Below are positions 41,541 to 50,043 of a stretch of DNA of 64,000 nucleotides, one piece after another. The DNA lies in assembly GCF_040643635.1 (NCBI RefSeq), contig NZ_JBEYUS010000030.1:1-64000 (forward strand). The letters are read 5' to 3'. Numbering within the stretch: the first letter of the stretch is position 1; every line of letters begins with the position of its first letter. Made by a program: the position numbers and the translations under genes. The notes under the pieces are model-generated. The model was not told the DNA's origin and did no database searches. It worked only from the letters and a program-made list of their open reading frames with translations. Source of the stretch: Saccharopolyspora_C sp040643635 (lineage in GTDB: Bacteria > Actinomycetota > Actinomycetes > Mycobacteriales > Pseudonocardiaceae).

Positions 41541-42317
41541 ATGACGATCGAGGGTTCACCGAACGGCGCCGAGCGCCCGCAGGAGAAGCGACGCGGACCG
41601 GTCGTGCTGCGCCGCTCCCGCCTGCACGAACCGACGACGACCGACCAGCGGCTGCTGGACTCGCGCGGCCCCACCGACTGGGTGCACACCGACCCGTGGC
41701 GGGTCATGCGCATCCAATCGGAGTTCGTGGAGGGGTTCGGCGCGCTGGCCGAGGTCCCGCGCGCGGTGACCATCTTCGGATCCGCCCGCACCCCGCGCGA
41801 ACACCCCGAGTACGAGATGGGCGTGCGGCTGGGCGCGGCCATGGCCGACATCGGCTGCGCCGTGATCACCGGCGGCGGACCGGGCACCATGGAGGCGGCG
41901 AACCGGGGCGCGTCCGAGGCGGGCGGGCTGTCGGTCGGTCTCGGCATCGAGCTGCCCTTCGAGCAGGGGCTCAACCCGTGGGTGGACCTCGGGGTGAACT
42001 TCCGGTACTTCTTCGCCCGGAAGACCATGTTCATCAAGTACGCCCAGGCCTTCATCTGCCTGCCCGGCGGGTTCGGCACGATGGACGAGCTGTTCGAGGC
42101 GCTCACCCTGGTGCAGACCAAGAAGGTCACGAAGTTCCCCGTGGTGCTGTTCGGCCGGTCCTACTGGCAAGGCCTCTACGACTGGGTGCGGGACACGATG
42201 CTCGCGTCCGGCAAGGTCGGTGAGAAGGACCTGGCCCTGCTGCACCTGACCGATGATGTGGAGGATGCGGTGCGCATCGTGGAAGAGGCATACCAGGCTT
42301 GGGAGGCGGCGCATTGA
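41541..42317 (+). CDS. LOG-family Rossmann-fold protein (nucleotide phosphoribohydrolase-like)
   Basis: A 258-residue LOG/TIGR00730-type protein. VTIFGSARTP, AVITGGGPGTMEAANRGA and LPGGFGTMDELFEAL (the PGGxGTxxE catalytic motif) are present. The family releases cytokinin bases or ribose-5-phosphate from nucleoside monophosphates. It has an N-terminal extension of about 55 residues, typical of the longer mycobacterial-like type (Rv1205 context). ATG 41541 has TACCCT 6 nt upstream and no ribosome site. Its stop overlaps a second LOG gene. Confidence 0.88.
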   Translation: MTIEGSPNGAERPQEKRRGPVVLRRSRLHEPTTTDQRLLDSRGPTDWVHTDPWRVMRIQSEFVEGFGALAEVPRAVTIFGSARTPREHPEYEMGVRLGAAMADIGCAVITGGGPGTMEAANRGASEAGGLSVGLGIELPFEQGLNPWVDLGVNFRYFFARKTMFIKYAQAFICLPGGFGTMDELFEALTLVQTKKVTKFPVVLFGRSYWQGLYDWVRDTMLASGKVGEKDLALLHLTDDVEDAVRIVEEAYQAWEAAH

Positions 42318-42877
42318 GCGAGCAGGAGACCACCGGGAACGCGGTCGCGGTGTACTGCGCCTCCGGACCGGTGGACCAGCGGTACCTGGACCTCGCGGCC
42401 GAGGTCGGCACCGGCATCGCCAAGCGCGGCTGGACGCTCGTCTCCGGTGGCGGGCGCGTCTCGATGATGGGTGAGGTGGCGCGGGCGACCCGCGCCGGCG
42501 GTGCCCGCACCGTGGGCGTCATCCCGCGCGCCCTGGTGGACCGGGAGGTCGCCGACGACGATGCCGACGAGCTCCTCGTCGTCGACACCATGCGCGAGCG
42601 CAAGGGCCTGATGGACGCGCACGCCTCGGCGTTCCTCACCCTGCCCGGCGGCATCGGCACCTGCGAGGAGTTGTTCGAGGTGTGGACGTCCCGGTACATC
42701 GGCATGCACGAGAAGCCGGTCGTGATCCTCGACCCCGACGGGCACTACGACGGGATGCTCGCCTGGGTGCGCAGGCTCGTCGCCGACGGGTTCGCCTCGC
42801 AGCGCTCGCTGGACGCGCTGGTCGTGGTCACCGAGGTGGAAGCGGCGCTGGACGCCTGCGCGGTGCCGTCCCGCTGA
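42314..42877 (+). CDS. Second LOG-family protein
   Basis: A 187-residue paralogue of the preceding protein: AVAVYCASGPVDQRYLDLA, TLVSGGGRVSMMGEVARA and LPGGIGTCEELFEVW carry the nucleotide-binding and PGGxGTxxE motifs. It is the short form, similar to classical plant LOG. The start is TTG 42314 overlapping the preceding TGA (TTGA), with GGGAGG 7 nt before it; TTG 42299 is an alternative. Both genes form one operon with folP2 following. Two LOG paralogues in tandem is unusual. Confidence 0.86.
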   Translation: MSEQETTGNAVAVYCASGPVDQRYLDLAAEVGTGIAKRGWTLVSGGGRVSMMGEVARATRAGGARTVGVIPRALVDREVADDDADELLVVDTMRERKGLMDAHASAFLTLPGGIGTCEELFEVWTSRYIGMHEKPVVILDPDGHYDGMLAWVRRLVADGFASQRSLDALVVVTEVEAALDACAVPSR

Positions 42878-42923
42878 ACCGGCGCGGGCGGGCGCCGCAC
42901 CCGGTCGTGCCAGGATCGGGAGC

Positions 42924-43802
42924 ATGACGACTCAGCCCGCGCTGCGCTTCGGGGACAAGGACGTGGCGGCGGACCGGCCGCTGGTCATGGCCATCGTCAA
43001 CCGCACCCGCGACTCGTTCTTCGACCGCGGCGCCACGTTCGCCGCCGACGCCGCGCTGGCGGCCGTGGACGCCGCGGTCGCCGACGGCGCCGACATCGTC
43101 GACATCGGCGGGGTCCGCGCCGGGGCGCAGGGCGAACGGGTCGGTGCCGACGAGGAGTCCCGGCGGGTGGTGCCGTTCGTGGCCGCGGTCCGCGAGCGGC
43201 ATCCCCGGCTGGTGATCAGCGTCGACACCTGGCGCGGCGATGTCGCCAGGCGGGTGTGCGAAGCGGGCGCCGACCTGCTCAACGACACCTGGGCCGGCGC
43301 GGATCCCGACGTGGCTCGGGTCGCCGCCGAGTTCGGCGTGGGTGTCGTGTGCTCGCACACCGGTGGGCTGCCGCCGCGCACCGATCCGTACCGGGTGCGC
43401 TACCCGGACGTGGTCGGCCAGGTCGTCGCCGAGCTGGTCGAATGCGCCGAAGCCGCGGTCGCGCTCGGCGTGCCGCGCTGCGGAGTGCTGATCGACCCGA
43501 CGCACGACTTCGGCAAGAACACCTGGCACGGGCTCGAACTGGTGCGGCGGGTGTCCGAGCTCGCCGACACCGGGTGGCCGGTGCTGATGGCGCTGTCGAA
43601 CAAGGACTTCATCGGCGAGACCCTCGACGCCGAGGTGGGCGAGCGGCTGGAGGGCACCCTCGCCGCCACCGCCGTCGCCGCCTGGGGCGGTGCGCGCGTG
43701 TTCCGCGCGCACCACGTCGCCGAGACCCGGCGGGTCCTGGACATGGTCGCGGCGATCGCCGGGACCACCCCACCGCACCACGTGCTGCGCGCCCTCGCCT
43801 GA
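42924..43802 (+). CDS. folP2: Dihydropteroate-synthase-like protein FolP2
   Basis: A 292-residue TIM-barrel protein of the pterin-binding family. AIVNRTRDSFFDRGATF, VDIGGVRAGAQGE, ISVDTWRGDVARRV and LLNDTWAG correspond to the DHPS conserved loops, but the substitutions follow the FolP2 branch, whose mycobacterial member has been reported to lack DHPS activity. ATG 42924 has a GGGAG site. It follows the LOG pair in the same orientation. In mycobacteria gpgS comes next; here it does not, so a glucosylglycerate link cannot be read from context. Confidence 0.88.
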   Translation: MTTQPALRFGDKDVAADRPLVMAIVNRTRDSFFDRGATFAADAALAAVDAAVADGADIVDIGGVRAGAQGERVGADEESRRVVPFVAAVRERHPRLVISVDTWRGDVARRVCEAGADLLNDTWAGADPDVARVAAEFGVGVVCSHTGGLPPRTDPYRVRYPDVVGQVVAELVECAEAAVALGVPRCGVLIDPTHDFGKNTWHGLELVRRVSELADTGWPVLMALSNKDFIGETLDAEVGERLEGTLAATAVAAWGGARVFRAHHVAETRRVLDMVAAIAGTTPPHHVLRALA

Positions 43803-44014
43803 CCTCCTCGGGGTTCGGGCTTGCACCGCGGAACGGGGCGGAAGCTCAGCGGGGTTCTCGCTGCGGGACCGCCGTCACCGGCTCGACCGCGGGAGAGCCC
43901 GCCGTCCTCGCGAGCATCCGGCGGGCGGGGTCCTGCCGCTCAGGTGGTCGCCGCTCAGCGGCTCCGCCGCCGGTCGGACGCCGGGCACGACCCGCCGGGT
44001 GCGGTCACCGCCGG

Positions 44015-44374
44015 TCAGAAGGCGTCGTCGATCATCCGGCCGGTGGCGGCGACGGGGAGCGCGGCGTCGAGCTCGGTGAGCAGCGGGGCGAGCCGCAGCC
44101 AGCGGGAGCGCACCCGCGGCTGACTCGGGTACGGGCGGTTGATCTCCTGGGCGAGCTCGTCGATGCGCCACTGCGCCTCGTCCAGCTCCAGGCCGGTGGC
44201 GGGCAGGTTGTGCACCGCCTCCACCAGCGCGGCGATGCGCACCCGCAGGTCGTCGAGGCTCGACCGGACCGACAGCGAGCTCGGTGCCGCGTCGGGCCTG
44301 CGGCGGGGAGCGGGCAGGACGACCTCCCGGTCGTCGATCGAACCGGTGGCTTGTCGTTCGCTGTCGTCGCGCAC
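44015..44374 (-). CDS. Small helical protein of unknown function
   Basis: A 119-residue soluble protein. The first 40 residues are polar and probably disordered; the rest is helical: LDDLRVRIAALVEAVHNLPATGLELDEAQWRIDELAQEI and WLRLAPLLTELDAALPVAATGRMI. It ends IDDAF. GTG 44374 has AGGAGG 5 nt upstream, the reason for this start; the frame to 44500 is arginine-rich leader. No family could be named. It stands alone between folP2 and a PadR gene. Confidence 0.65.
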   Translation of the reverse strand: MRDDSERQATGSIDDREVVLPAPRRRPDAAPSSLSVRSSLDDLRVRIAALVEAVHNLPATGLELDEAQWRIDELAQEINRPYPSQPRVRSRWLRLAPLLTELDAALPVAATGRMIDDAF

Positions 44375-44677
44375 GCCGACCTCCTGGCCTCCTCGTCGGC
44401 ACGCGCCCGGCTCGGGGCGCGTCTGGTGATCCGCAGTGTGCTGCCGCCGGGGAGCGGCGATGCGGTGCTCGTGAATCGATCCACTCGTTCGGTCGAGCAA
44501 TGCCCCACGAACGGGGCGACGGTCTCGCCGGGCCGGTCACGAAACGCGATCTCCCCACCCGCCGGTCGGCGGAACCGGGACGGCTCCGTTCGCCGCGAAA
44601 CCCGACCACCCGGGTGAGTGATCGAACTCACCGGCAGAGGAATCGGGAAAGGACCAAGGTCCCCTTGTGCCGGAACG
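44375..44677. other. Intergenic region between the 119-residue gene and padR promoter
   Basis: Divergent upstream space of about 300 bp. Several frames stay open but all have basic/low-quality composition. The region contains, at its right end, the PadR promoter described separately. No repeat or RNA structure was recognised. Confidence 0.35.
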
Positions 44678-44706
44678 GTGACAGTGGTGGCGAATGACCG
44701 TAGAGT
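44678..44706 (+). promoter_or_regulatory. Promoter of the PadR gene
   Basis: GTGACA (44678-44683) and TAGAGT (44701-44706) are separated by exactly 17 bp. Transcription should begin about 44713-44715, at the GTG of the PadR frame. The ATG at 44694 that opens a longer frame lies between the two promoter boxes, so it cannot be in the message. The basis is sequence match to the vegetative consensus. Confidence 0.65.
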
Positions 44707-44714
44707 CGCTACCT

Positions 44715-45053
44715 GTGAAGGCTGATGCGCTCCGCGGACACCTCGACGCGCTGCTGCTGGCGACCCTGGACGGCAGACAGCTGCACGGGTACGCGATCAT
44801 CGAGGCGTTGCAGCAGCGCAGCGGTGGTGCGCTGGACCTCCCGACGGGCACCGTGTACCCGGCGCTGCGCAGGCTGGAGCGCGCCGGCTACGTCACCAGC
44901 GCCTGGAGTACCGTCGGCGGCAGGCAGCGCCGCACCTACCGGCTCACCCCCTCCGGCGCGGAGGCGCTGCGCGCGGAACGCCGCGCGTGGCGCGAGTTCA
45001 CCTCGGCCATCGAAGGCGTCCTCGAAGGCAAGGTCATCCCGGCCCAGGGCTGA
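44715..45053 (+). CDS. PadR-family transcriptional regulator, leaderless
   Basis: A 112-residue winged-helix repressor of the PadR type: ALRGHLDALLLATLDGRQLHGYAIIEAL, LDLPTGTVYPALRRLERAGYV and RTYRLTPSGAEALRAER. The C-terminus has a short dimerisation helix. The start was set at GTG 44715 because the promoter ends just before it (see 44678-44706); the ATG at 44694 adds seven residues and is not transcribed. It is a single gene followed by the DivIVA-like gene; the target is unknown. Confidence 0.88.
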   Translation: MKADALRGHLDALLLATLDGRQLHGYAIIEALQQRSGGALDLPTGTVYPALRRLERAGYVTSAWSTVGGRQRRTYRLTPSGAEALRAERRAWREFTSAIEGVLEGKVIPAQG

Positions 45054-45114
45054 GCGCGGCCGCACCGGCGAGGTCTGCTGCCGCCCGGCGGGGCGGGCGT
45101 GCCACGATCGGACC

Positions 45115-45456
45115 GTGGCTAGTGCGCTGATCTACCTGTTCGTCGTGCTCGTGGTCGCCGCGGTGATCTACCTGCTCGCTGCCCTGGTCTTCGGGCGGGG
45201 GGAGCAGCTGGAGGCGCTGCCGCCCGGAGCGACGCCGACCAGACTGCCCGCCGTCGACGTCGAAGGCGCCGACGTGCGCTCGCTGCGGTTTCAACAGGTC
45301 GTGCGCGGGTACAAGGCTGCCGAGGTGGACTGGGCGCTGGAGCGGCTGGCCAACGAGATCGACGACCTGCGCGGCCAGGTCGCCGTCCTGCAGCGGCAGC
45401 TCGACATCGCGGGCGATCAGCTGCAGCGCGCCCGGTCGGTCGACCAGGAGGAGTGA
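45115..45456 (+). CDS. DivIVA-domain membrane-anchored protein
   Basis: A 113-residue protein. One N-terminal helix (LIYLFVVLVVAAVIYLLAALVFG) anchors it; a linker leads to the DivIVA-like module DVRSLRFQQVVRGYKAAEVDWALERLANEI and a coiled coil LRGQVAVLQRQLDIAGDQL. The same small protein follows gpgS in mycobacteria (Rv1209). It may localise to the poles with Wag31/DivIVA. GTG 45115 opens directly at the helix. It overlaps the SRPBCC gene. Confidence 0.82.
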   Translation: MASALIYLFVVLVVAAVIYLLAALVFGRGEQLEALPPGATPTRLPAVDVEGADVRSLRFQQVVRGYKAAEVDWALERLANEIDDLRGQVAVLQRQLDIAGDQLQRARSVDQEE

Positions 45457-45917
45457 GTCGGGTGGGCAATGCGCAACTGCGGCTGGAGGTACCGGTGCGC
45501 GCCGCACCGGAACAGGTGTGGGCGGCGGCGACCGACTGGTCGCGGCAGGGCGAGTGGATGCTCGGCACCTCGGTGCACGTGGTCCGCGGCGACGGCGGCC
45601 TCGGCACCACGCTGGCCGCGTTCACCGGGCTGCGGGGGGTCGGCTTCCTGGACACCATGGAGATCATCGAGATGCGGCGGCCGCTGTGCTGCCGGGTCCG
45701 CCACACCGGCGCCCTGGTGTCCGGGGAGGGCGGTTTCCGGGTGATCGCGCACTGCAAGGCCGACGAGTCGACCTTCGTGTGGTGGGAGGACCTGTCGGCG
45801 CCCGCCGGGACCGGCGCGCTGTGGCCGGTGGTGCGGCCCGCGTTCAGCTGGGGCCTGCGGCGGTCGCTGGACCGGTTCGCCGAGTTCTGCCCGGAGTACC
45901 GGCCGCGCACCGGGTGA
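45453..45917 (+). CDS. SRPBCC-family protein
   Basis: A 154-residue polyketide-cyclase/START-like protein: LRLEVPVRAAPEQVWAAATDWSRQGEWMLG, a long hydrophobic pocket region (GVGFLDTMEIIEMRRPLCCRVRH) and the C-terminal helix FSWGLRRSLDRFAEFC. It probably binds a hydrophobic ligand. GTG 45453 overlaps the previous stop (GTGA); a GTG at 45462 with GGAGG upstream is an equally good start. Operon partner of the DivIVA-like gene. Confidence 0.83.
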   Translation: MSRVGNAQLRLEVPVRAAPEQVWAAATDWSRQGEWMLGTSVHVVRGDGGLGTTLAAFTGLRGVGFLDTMEIIEMRRPLCCRVRHTGALVSGEGGFRVIAHCKADESTFVWWEDLSAPAGTGALWPVVRPAFSWGLRRSLDRFAEFCPEYRPRTG

Positions 45918-45972
45918 TCCGGCGTGATCCGGCGCTTGCCGAGTGATCTTGAGCGCACCGGGTGATCCGGCG
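45905..45972. repeat. 20-bp direct repeat after the SRPBCC gene
   Basis: The sequence GCGCACCGGGTGATCCGGCG is present exactly at 45905-45924, covering the stop codon, and again at 45953-45972. Between them GTGATCCGGCG recurs at 45925. The origin is probably a small tandem duplication; no function suggested. Confidence 0.7.
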
Positions 45973-46004
45973 CGGGCCGCCCGGCGGACGGCCCGCGGCG
46001 CGGG

Positions 46005-46793
46005 TCAGTGCCCGGTGAAGTTCGGCGTCCGCTTCTCCACGAACGCAGCCACCGCCTCGCGGTGGTCGGCTGTGCTGCCCGCCTCGTTCTGCGCGCCCGC
46101 CTCCACGTCCAGCGCCTCGTCGATGCCCTCGGCGGCCGCCGCGCGGACCGTCTCCTTGATCCGGGCGAAAGCGCTGGTGGGGCCGGTCGCCATCCGCGCG
46201 GCGAGCTCCATCGCCGCCTCGGTGGCCTGGCCCTGGTCGACCACCCGGTTGACCATGCCGATGCGCAGCGCCTCTTCGGCGGCGACCGGTTCGGCCAGCA
46301 GCAGCAGTTCCATCGCCCGTCCGTAGCCGATCAGCCGCGGCAGCGTCCAGGACGCGCCGGAATCCGTCGACAGCCCGACGTTGGCGAAGGCCATCAGGAA
46401 CTTCGCGTCCGCCGAGGCGATCCGCAGGTCGCTCGCGAACGCCAGCGAGGCGCCCGCCCCGGCCGCGCTGCCGTTGACCGCGGAGATGACCGGCTTCGGC
46501 ATGGTCACCACCGCCCTGATCAGCGGGTTGTAGTGCTCCTCCACCGTCTTCAGTGGACTCGGGTCGTCCGCTTGCAGCTGCGCGATGTGCTCCTTGAGGT
46601 CCTGGCCCGCGCAGAACGAGCGCCCGCTGCCGGTGAGCACCACCGCGCGCACCGCGTCGTCGGCTGCGGCCTCGCGCAGGGCGCCGACCAGCGCGAGCTT
46701 GAGCTCGACGTTGAGCGCGTTGAACGACTCCGGCCGGTTGAGCGTGAGCAGTCGCACGCCACCGGTGTCGCGGGTCAGCAGTACATCGGACAC
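46005..46793 (-). CDS. Enoyl-CoA hydratase/isomerase family protein
   Basis: A 262-residue crotonase-fold enzyme. LTLNRPESFNALNVELKLAL, GSGRSFCAGQDLKEHI (oxyanion Gly), NGSAAGAGASLAFASDLRIAS and FANVGLSTDSGASWTLPRLIG are the usual segments; the catalytic acidic residues of PaaG-like isomerases may be D in LSTDSG. It probably acts on fatty or aromatic acyl-CoA. GTG 46793 is preceded by AAAGGGCGAGAA. It is followed by no partner gene and lies opposite DUF3117. Confidence 0.9.
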   Translation of the reverse strand: MSDVLLTRDTGGVRLLTLNRPESFNALNVELKLALVGALREAAADDAVRAVVLTGSGRSFCAGQDLKEHIAQLQADDPSPLKTVEEHYNPLIRAVVTMPKPVISAVNGSAAGAGASLAFASDLRIASADAKFLMAFANVGLSTDSGASWTLPRLIGYGRAMELLLLAEPVAAEEALRIGMVNRVVDQGQATEAAMELAARMATGPTSAFARIKETVRAAAAEGIDEALDVEAGAQNEAGSTADHREAVAAFVEKRTPNFTGH

Positions 46794-47168
46794 TTCTCGC
46801 CCTTTCGTCGCCTGGGAGGTGCGGGCCGCGGCCGCCCTGACCAGCGCATCCACAGTGGACCGCGCACGGGCGGTGCCGGGTCGATCACGGAGCGCGGCGC
46901 GGAGGAGGTCCTGACTGGACGGTCGGCCGGGAATGCCGCTGCCGCCGCACGACGCCCGCACGGGTGGCCGTGCGGAGAGCCGAAAAGCCCGGAAAAAGCC
47001 CGCACGGAGCCTGAGTCTGCCACCTGCCACGGGCATTCGACCAGCGCAACAGCGACACGAGTTGATCGGTTCGGTTTCGCGGCTGCGTCCGGATGGGGGA
47101 GAATGGGACCGGACCCGGCTGGTTGTGGGCGATCAGTGGGTGGGAAGAGTTCACGGAGGGAGCACGCT
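46794..47168. other. Divergent intergenic region before DUF3117 gene
   Basis: About 375 bp with no credible coding frame. It contains the promoters of the enoyl-CoA hydratase (minus) and of the DUF3117 gene (plus), but no clear -35/-10 pair could be assigned. The last bases carry CGGAGGGAG, the DUF3117 ribosome site. Nothing else stands out. Confidence 0.4.
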
Positions 47169-47336
47169 ATGGCGGCCATGAAGCCCCGGACCGGTGACGG
47201 TCCCCTCGAGGTGACGAAGGAGGGTCGCGGCATCGTAATGCGCGTCCCCCTTGAGGGCGGTGGGCGGCTCGTCGTCGAGATGTCGGTGGAGGAGGCAAAG
47301 AACCTGGGCGATGCCCTGGAATCTGCCACCGGCTGA
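47169..47336 (+). CDS. DUF3117-family small protein
   Basis: A 55-residue protein, almost invariant in actinobacteria (Rv1211-like): MKPRTGDGPLEVTKEGRGIV, MRVPLEGGGRLVVEMSVEEA and NLGDALESA. The function is unknown. ATG 47169 has GGAGGGAG upstream. A strong terminator follows. The conserved neighbourhood (DivIVA-like gene upstream, enoyl-CoA hydratase opposite) supports it being real despite its size. Confidence 0.93.
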   Translation: MAAMKPRTGDGPLEVTKEGRGIVMRVPLEGGGRLVVEMSVEEAKNLGDALESATG

Positions 47337-47374
47337 GGCCGCTGCGCAAGCGATCGGCGTGCACCCGATCGTCT

Positions 47375-47446
47375 CACCGGCTCTGGCATCCGAGTTCGAT
47401 GCCGGAGCCGGTGTCCGTGGAGTGGCCGAGACGGCCTTTTCTCTTT
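47375..47446 (+). terminator. Double hairpin terminator with T-tract after DUF3117
   Basis: First stem: CACCGGCTCTGGCATC (47375-47390) with GATGCCGGAGCCGGTG (47398-47413), 16 bp with one G-T pair and a 7-nt loop. Second: GGCCG (47424-47428) with CGGCC (47432-47436) followed by TTTTCTCTTT. This is the only classic intrinsic terminator with a T-run in the window. Confidence 0.85.
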
Positions 47447-47469
47447 GAGTGCGGGAAGGATCTCAATCC

Positions 47470-49047
47470 GTGTCCGATTCCTCGGTGTTCGGTTCGTCGC
47501 GGTCGCCGGAGCAGACAGCGCTCCCGGTGATCCCGACGGCACTGGTCGAAGTGGACGTGGTCTCGCGGTGGCGGGACGGCGTGCCGACGGCGGTGCCGGT
47601 GTTCGACGGGGTCTCCGGGCCCGACCTGGCCGCAGCGGCCGAACCGTGGGGAGTGGACGTCGCGCTGCTCGAAGCGCTGGGCGTGACCGCATCCGTGGGC
47701 GAGGTGCGCACGGTTCCGCTGGCCGACGGGCGGTTCGGCTGGGCCGTCGGGGCGGGCTCCGGCGAACCCGGCCACTGGCGCGCGATCGGCGCGTCGATCG
47801 CGCGGGCGGCGCGCGCCAAGCTCGGCGAAGGGGTCGCCTCGGACGACGACCCCGCGGACCTGGGCGATGCGGCCGACGCGGAGTACGTCCAGGTGCTGCT
47901 GCCCGCGGACGCCGACGTCGAGCTCGTCTCGGCGTTGACGCTCGGGGTGTCGCTGGGCGACTACCGGTTCCGGGTGTCGGCGGAACCGGCCGCGCCGCGG
48001 ATGCGCAAGGCCTTACTGGTGGTTCCCGGCGGGGCGGACGCGGACGCGTTCCGCGTGGCCGTGGCCCGGGCGGAGGAGCTGGCCGCGGCCACCTCGCTGA
48101 CCCGGGACCTCGCCAACGCACCGTCGAACGTGAAGAACCCGGCCTGGTTGGCCGGTGCGGGCACCGCGCTCGCGGGTCCGCTGCAGGGCGTCACCGCGAC
48201 CGTGCGGGACGAGAAGTGGCTGGCGGACAAGGGCTTCGGCGGCCTGCTCGCCGTCGGGGGCGGCTCGGCGAGCCCGCCGCGGCTGCTGGAACTGGCGTGG
48301 CGTCCGGAAGGCGTGAAGTCCGGTCCGCACCTGGTGCTGGTCGGCAAGGGCATCACCTTCGACACCGGCGGGCTGTCGCTGAAGCCCGCCGACGGCATGC
48401 ACCTGATGCGCACCGACATGGCAGGCGGTGGCGCGGTGCTCAGCGCCCTGCTGTCCATCGCCCGGCTGCGGCTGCCGGTGCGGGTGACGGCGCTGGTGCC
48501 GTCCGCGGAGAACCACGTGTCGGGCAGCAGCTACCGGCCCGGTGACGTGGTGCGGCACTACGGCGGGAAGACCACCGAGGTCGGCAACACCGACGCCGAA
48601 GGGCGCATGGTGCTCGCGGACGCGCTGGCCTACGCGGTGGACCGGCTCGAACCGGACTACCTCGTGGACGTGGCCACGCTGACCGGCGCGATGAAGGTCG
48701 CGCTCGGGCTGCGCACCGGTGGCCTGTTCAGCACCGACGAGCGGCTCGGCCGGTCGCTGCGGGAGGCGGGCGAGCGGGTCGGCGAGTCCTGGTGGCCGAT
48801 GCCGCTGCTGGAGGACCACGCGGCCGACGTGCGCGGCGAGCTCGCCGACGTGCGGCAGGCGCCGCAGGGGCCGGGCGGGATCACCGCCGCGCTGTTCCTG
48901 CGCGAGTTCATCGGCGACGTGCCGTGGGCGCACCTGGACATCGCGGGCCCGGGGCGCGCGGACAAGTCCTACGACGAGGTCGTGCCGGGCGCGACCGGTT
49001 TCGCGGCCCGCACCCTCGTCGAACTGGCCGCCTCGCTGGCCGGATGA
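47470..49047 (+). CDS. pepA: Leucyl aminopeptidase, M17 family
   Basis: A 525-residue hexameric di-zinc exopeptidase removing N-terminal residues, mainly Leu. An N-terminal M17_N domain is followed by the catalytic half: LVGKGITFDTGGLSLKP, MRTDMAGGGAVL, EVGNTDAEGRMVLADAL (NTDAEGR signature) and MPLLEDHAADVRGELADV. The length is normal. GTG 47470 is taken, with GGAAGGA upstream; a GTG at 47449 is possible. It is a single gene after a terminator. Confidence 0.93.
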   Translation: MSDSSVFGSSRSPEQTALPVIPTALVEVDVVSRWRDGVPTAVPVFDGVSGPDLAAAAEPWGVDVALLEALGVTASVGEVRTVPLADGRFGWAVGAGSGEPGHWRAIGASIARAARAKLGEGVASDDDPADLGDAADAEYVQVLLPADADVELVSALTLGVSLGDYRFRVSAEPAAPRMRKALLVVPGGADADAFRVAVARAEELAAATSLTRDLANAPSNVKNPAWLAGAGTALAGPLQGVTATVRDEKWLADKGFGGLLAVGGGSASPPRLLELAWRPEGVKSGPHLVLVGKGITFDTGGLSLKPADGMHLMRTDMAGGGAVLSALLSIARLRLPVRVTALVPSAENHVSGSSYRPGDVVRHYGGKTTEVGNTDAEGRMVLADALAYAVDRLEPDYLVDVATLTGAMKVALGLRTGGLFSTDERLGRSLREAGERVGESWWPMPLLEDHAADVRGELADVRQAPQGPGGITAALFLREFIGDVPWAHLDIAGPGRADKSYDEVVPGATGFAARTLVELAASLAG

Positions 49048-49104
49048 GGTAGCCGGACCGGAGCGATCCCGCGGTGGACCCGATCCCCGCGGGATCGCTG
49101 CCGT

Positions 49105-50043
49105 TCAGGGCAGGGACGTGACCGTTCCGGGCCGGGACGTGGCGTGGTCGCGGAACGCGCGCACCACCGGCGGCGGGGTGCGGCCGGCCGGCCAGGCCAT
49201 CCCGACCGTGCGGTGCGCGGCCGGGGACAGCGAGATCTCCACCGTGCCCGCCACCTCGCCACCGAAGGCCCGGGGGAGCAGCGTGACGGCGAGACCGGCG
49301 GCCACCAGGCCGCGGAGGGTGCCGACCTCCTCCGCTTCCCAGCTGGGCCGCAGCGGCACCTCGGCCGCCTCGGCGAGCTCGGTGACGATGTGCCGCAACC
49401 CGTAGCCCGGGCTCATCAGCGCGAACTCCTCGGCGGCCAGCTCCGCGAGCCGCACCTCCGCGCGCTCGGCCAGCGGATGGCCGGGTGGCACCACCGCGAC
49501 CAGCTCGTCGCGCGCCACCGCCACCGACCGCCACTCGGCGCCGGTCGGCAGCGGCGAGACCAGGCACAGGTCGAGCCGGCCGTCCAGGGCGCCCGCCAGC
49601 ATGTCGTCCCTGGCCCCCTGCACGAGCCGGAACCGCACCCCGGGATGCCCGGCGCGGAAACCGCGGATCAGCTCCGGGACGAGGGCGCTGCCCATGGTGT
49701 GCTGGAAGCCGAGCGAGATGCGGCCGCGGTCCGGGTCCAGCTCCTCGACCACCTCGCGGCACCGGTCCGCCAGCTCCGCGTAGGCGTGCTCGGCGGCGGC
49801 CGCCAGTTGCGCCCCGGTGCGGGTGAGCCGGACACCGCGCCCCTCCTTCGTGACGACGTCGGTGCCGAGGCGGTCGGCGATCCTGGCCAGCGCGCGGCTC
49901 ACCGTGGGCTGCGGGACGCCGAGCCGGGCCGCCGCGCGTGTGAGATGCCCCTCGGCGGCGACCGTGCGCAGCAGGTCCAGCGTCGGGGCGAGATCGGCGG
50001 TGAGCTGGGCGGCGTCCAGCGGCGGCTCTGATTCATGCGGCAC
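49105..50043 (-). CDS. LysR-family regulator
   Basis: A 312-residue LysR protein. The winged helix contains LLRTVAAEGHLTRAAARLGVPQPTVSRALARI; the effector domain follows with RGRISLGFQHTMGSALVPELI and GLRGLVAAGLAVTLLP-like end. It is divergent from an MFS permease across about 60 bp, the classic regulator/target arrangement. GTG 50043 was chosen; ATG 50079 is the upstream alternative. A 22-bp palindrome (50031-50052) overlaps the start and may be its operator. Confidence 0.88.
   Translation of the reverse strand: MPHESEPPLDAAQLTADLAPTLDLLRTVAAEGHLTRAAARLGVPQPTVSRALARIADRLGTDVVTKEGRGVRLTRTGAQLAAAAEHAYAELADRCREVVEELDPDRGRISLGFQHTMGSALVPELIRGFRAGHPGVRFRLVQGARDDMLAGALDGRLDLCLVSPLPTGAEWRSVAVARDELVAVVPPGHPLAERAEVRLAELAAEEFALMSPGYGLRHIVTELAEAAEVPLRPSWEAEEVGTLRGLVAAGLAVTLLPRAFGGEVAGTVEISLSPAAHRTVGMAWPAGRTPPPVVRAFRDHATSRPGTVTSLP

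Noticed and set aside
45905..45972. Insertion-sequence or attachment-site direct repeat
   Set aside because: The 20-bp copies are only 48 bp apart with no mobile gene between; a small local duplication is simpler.
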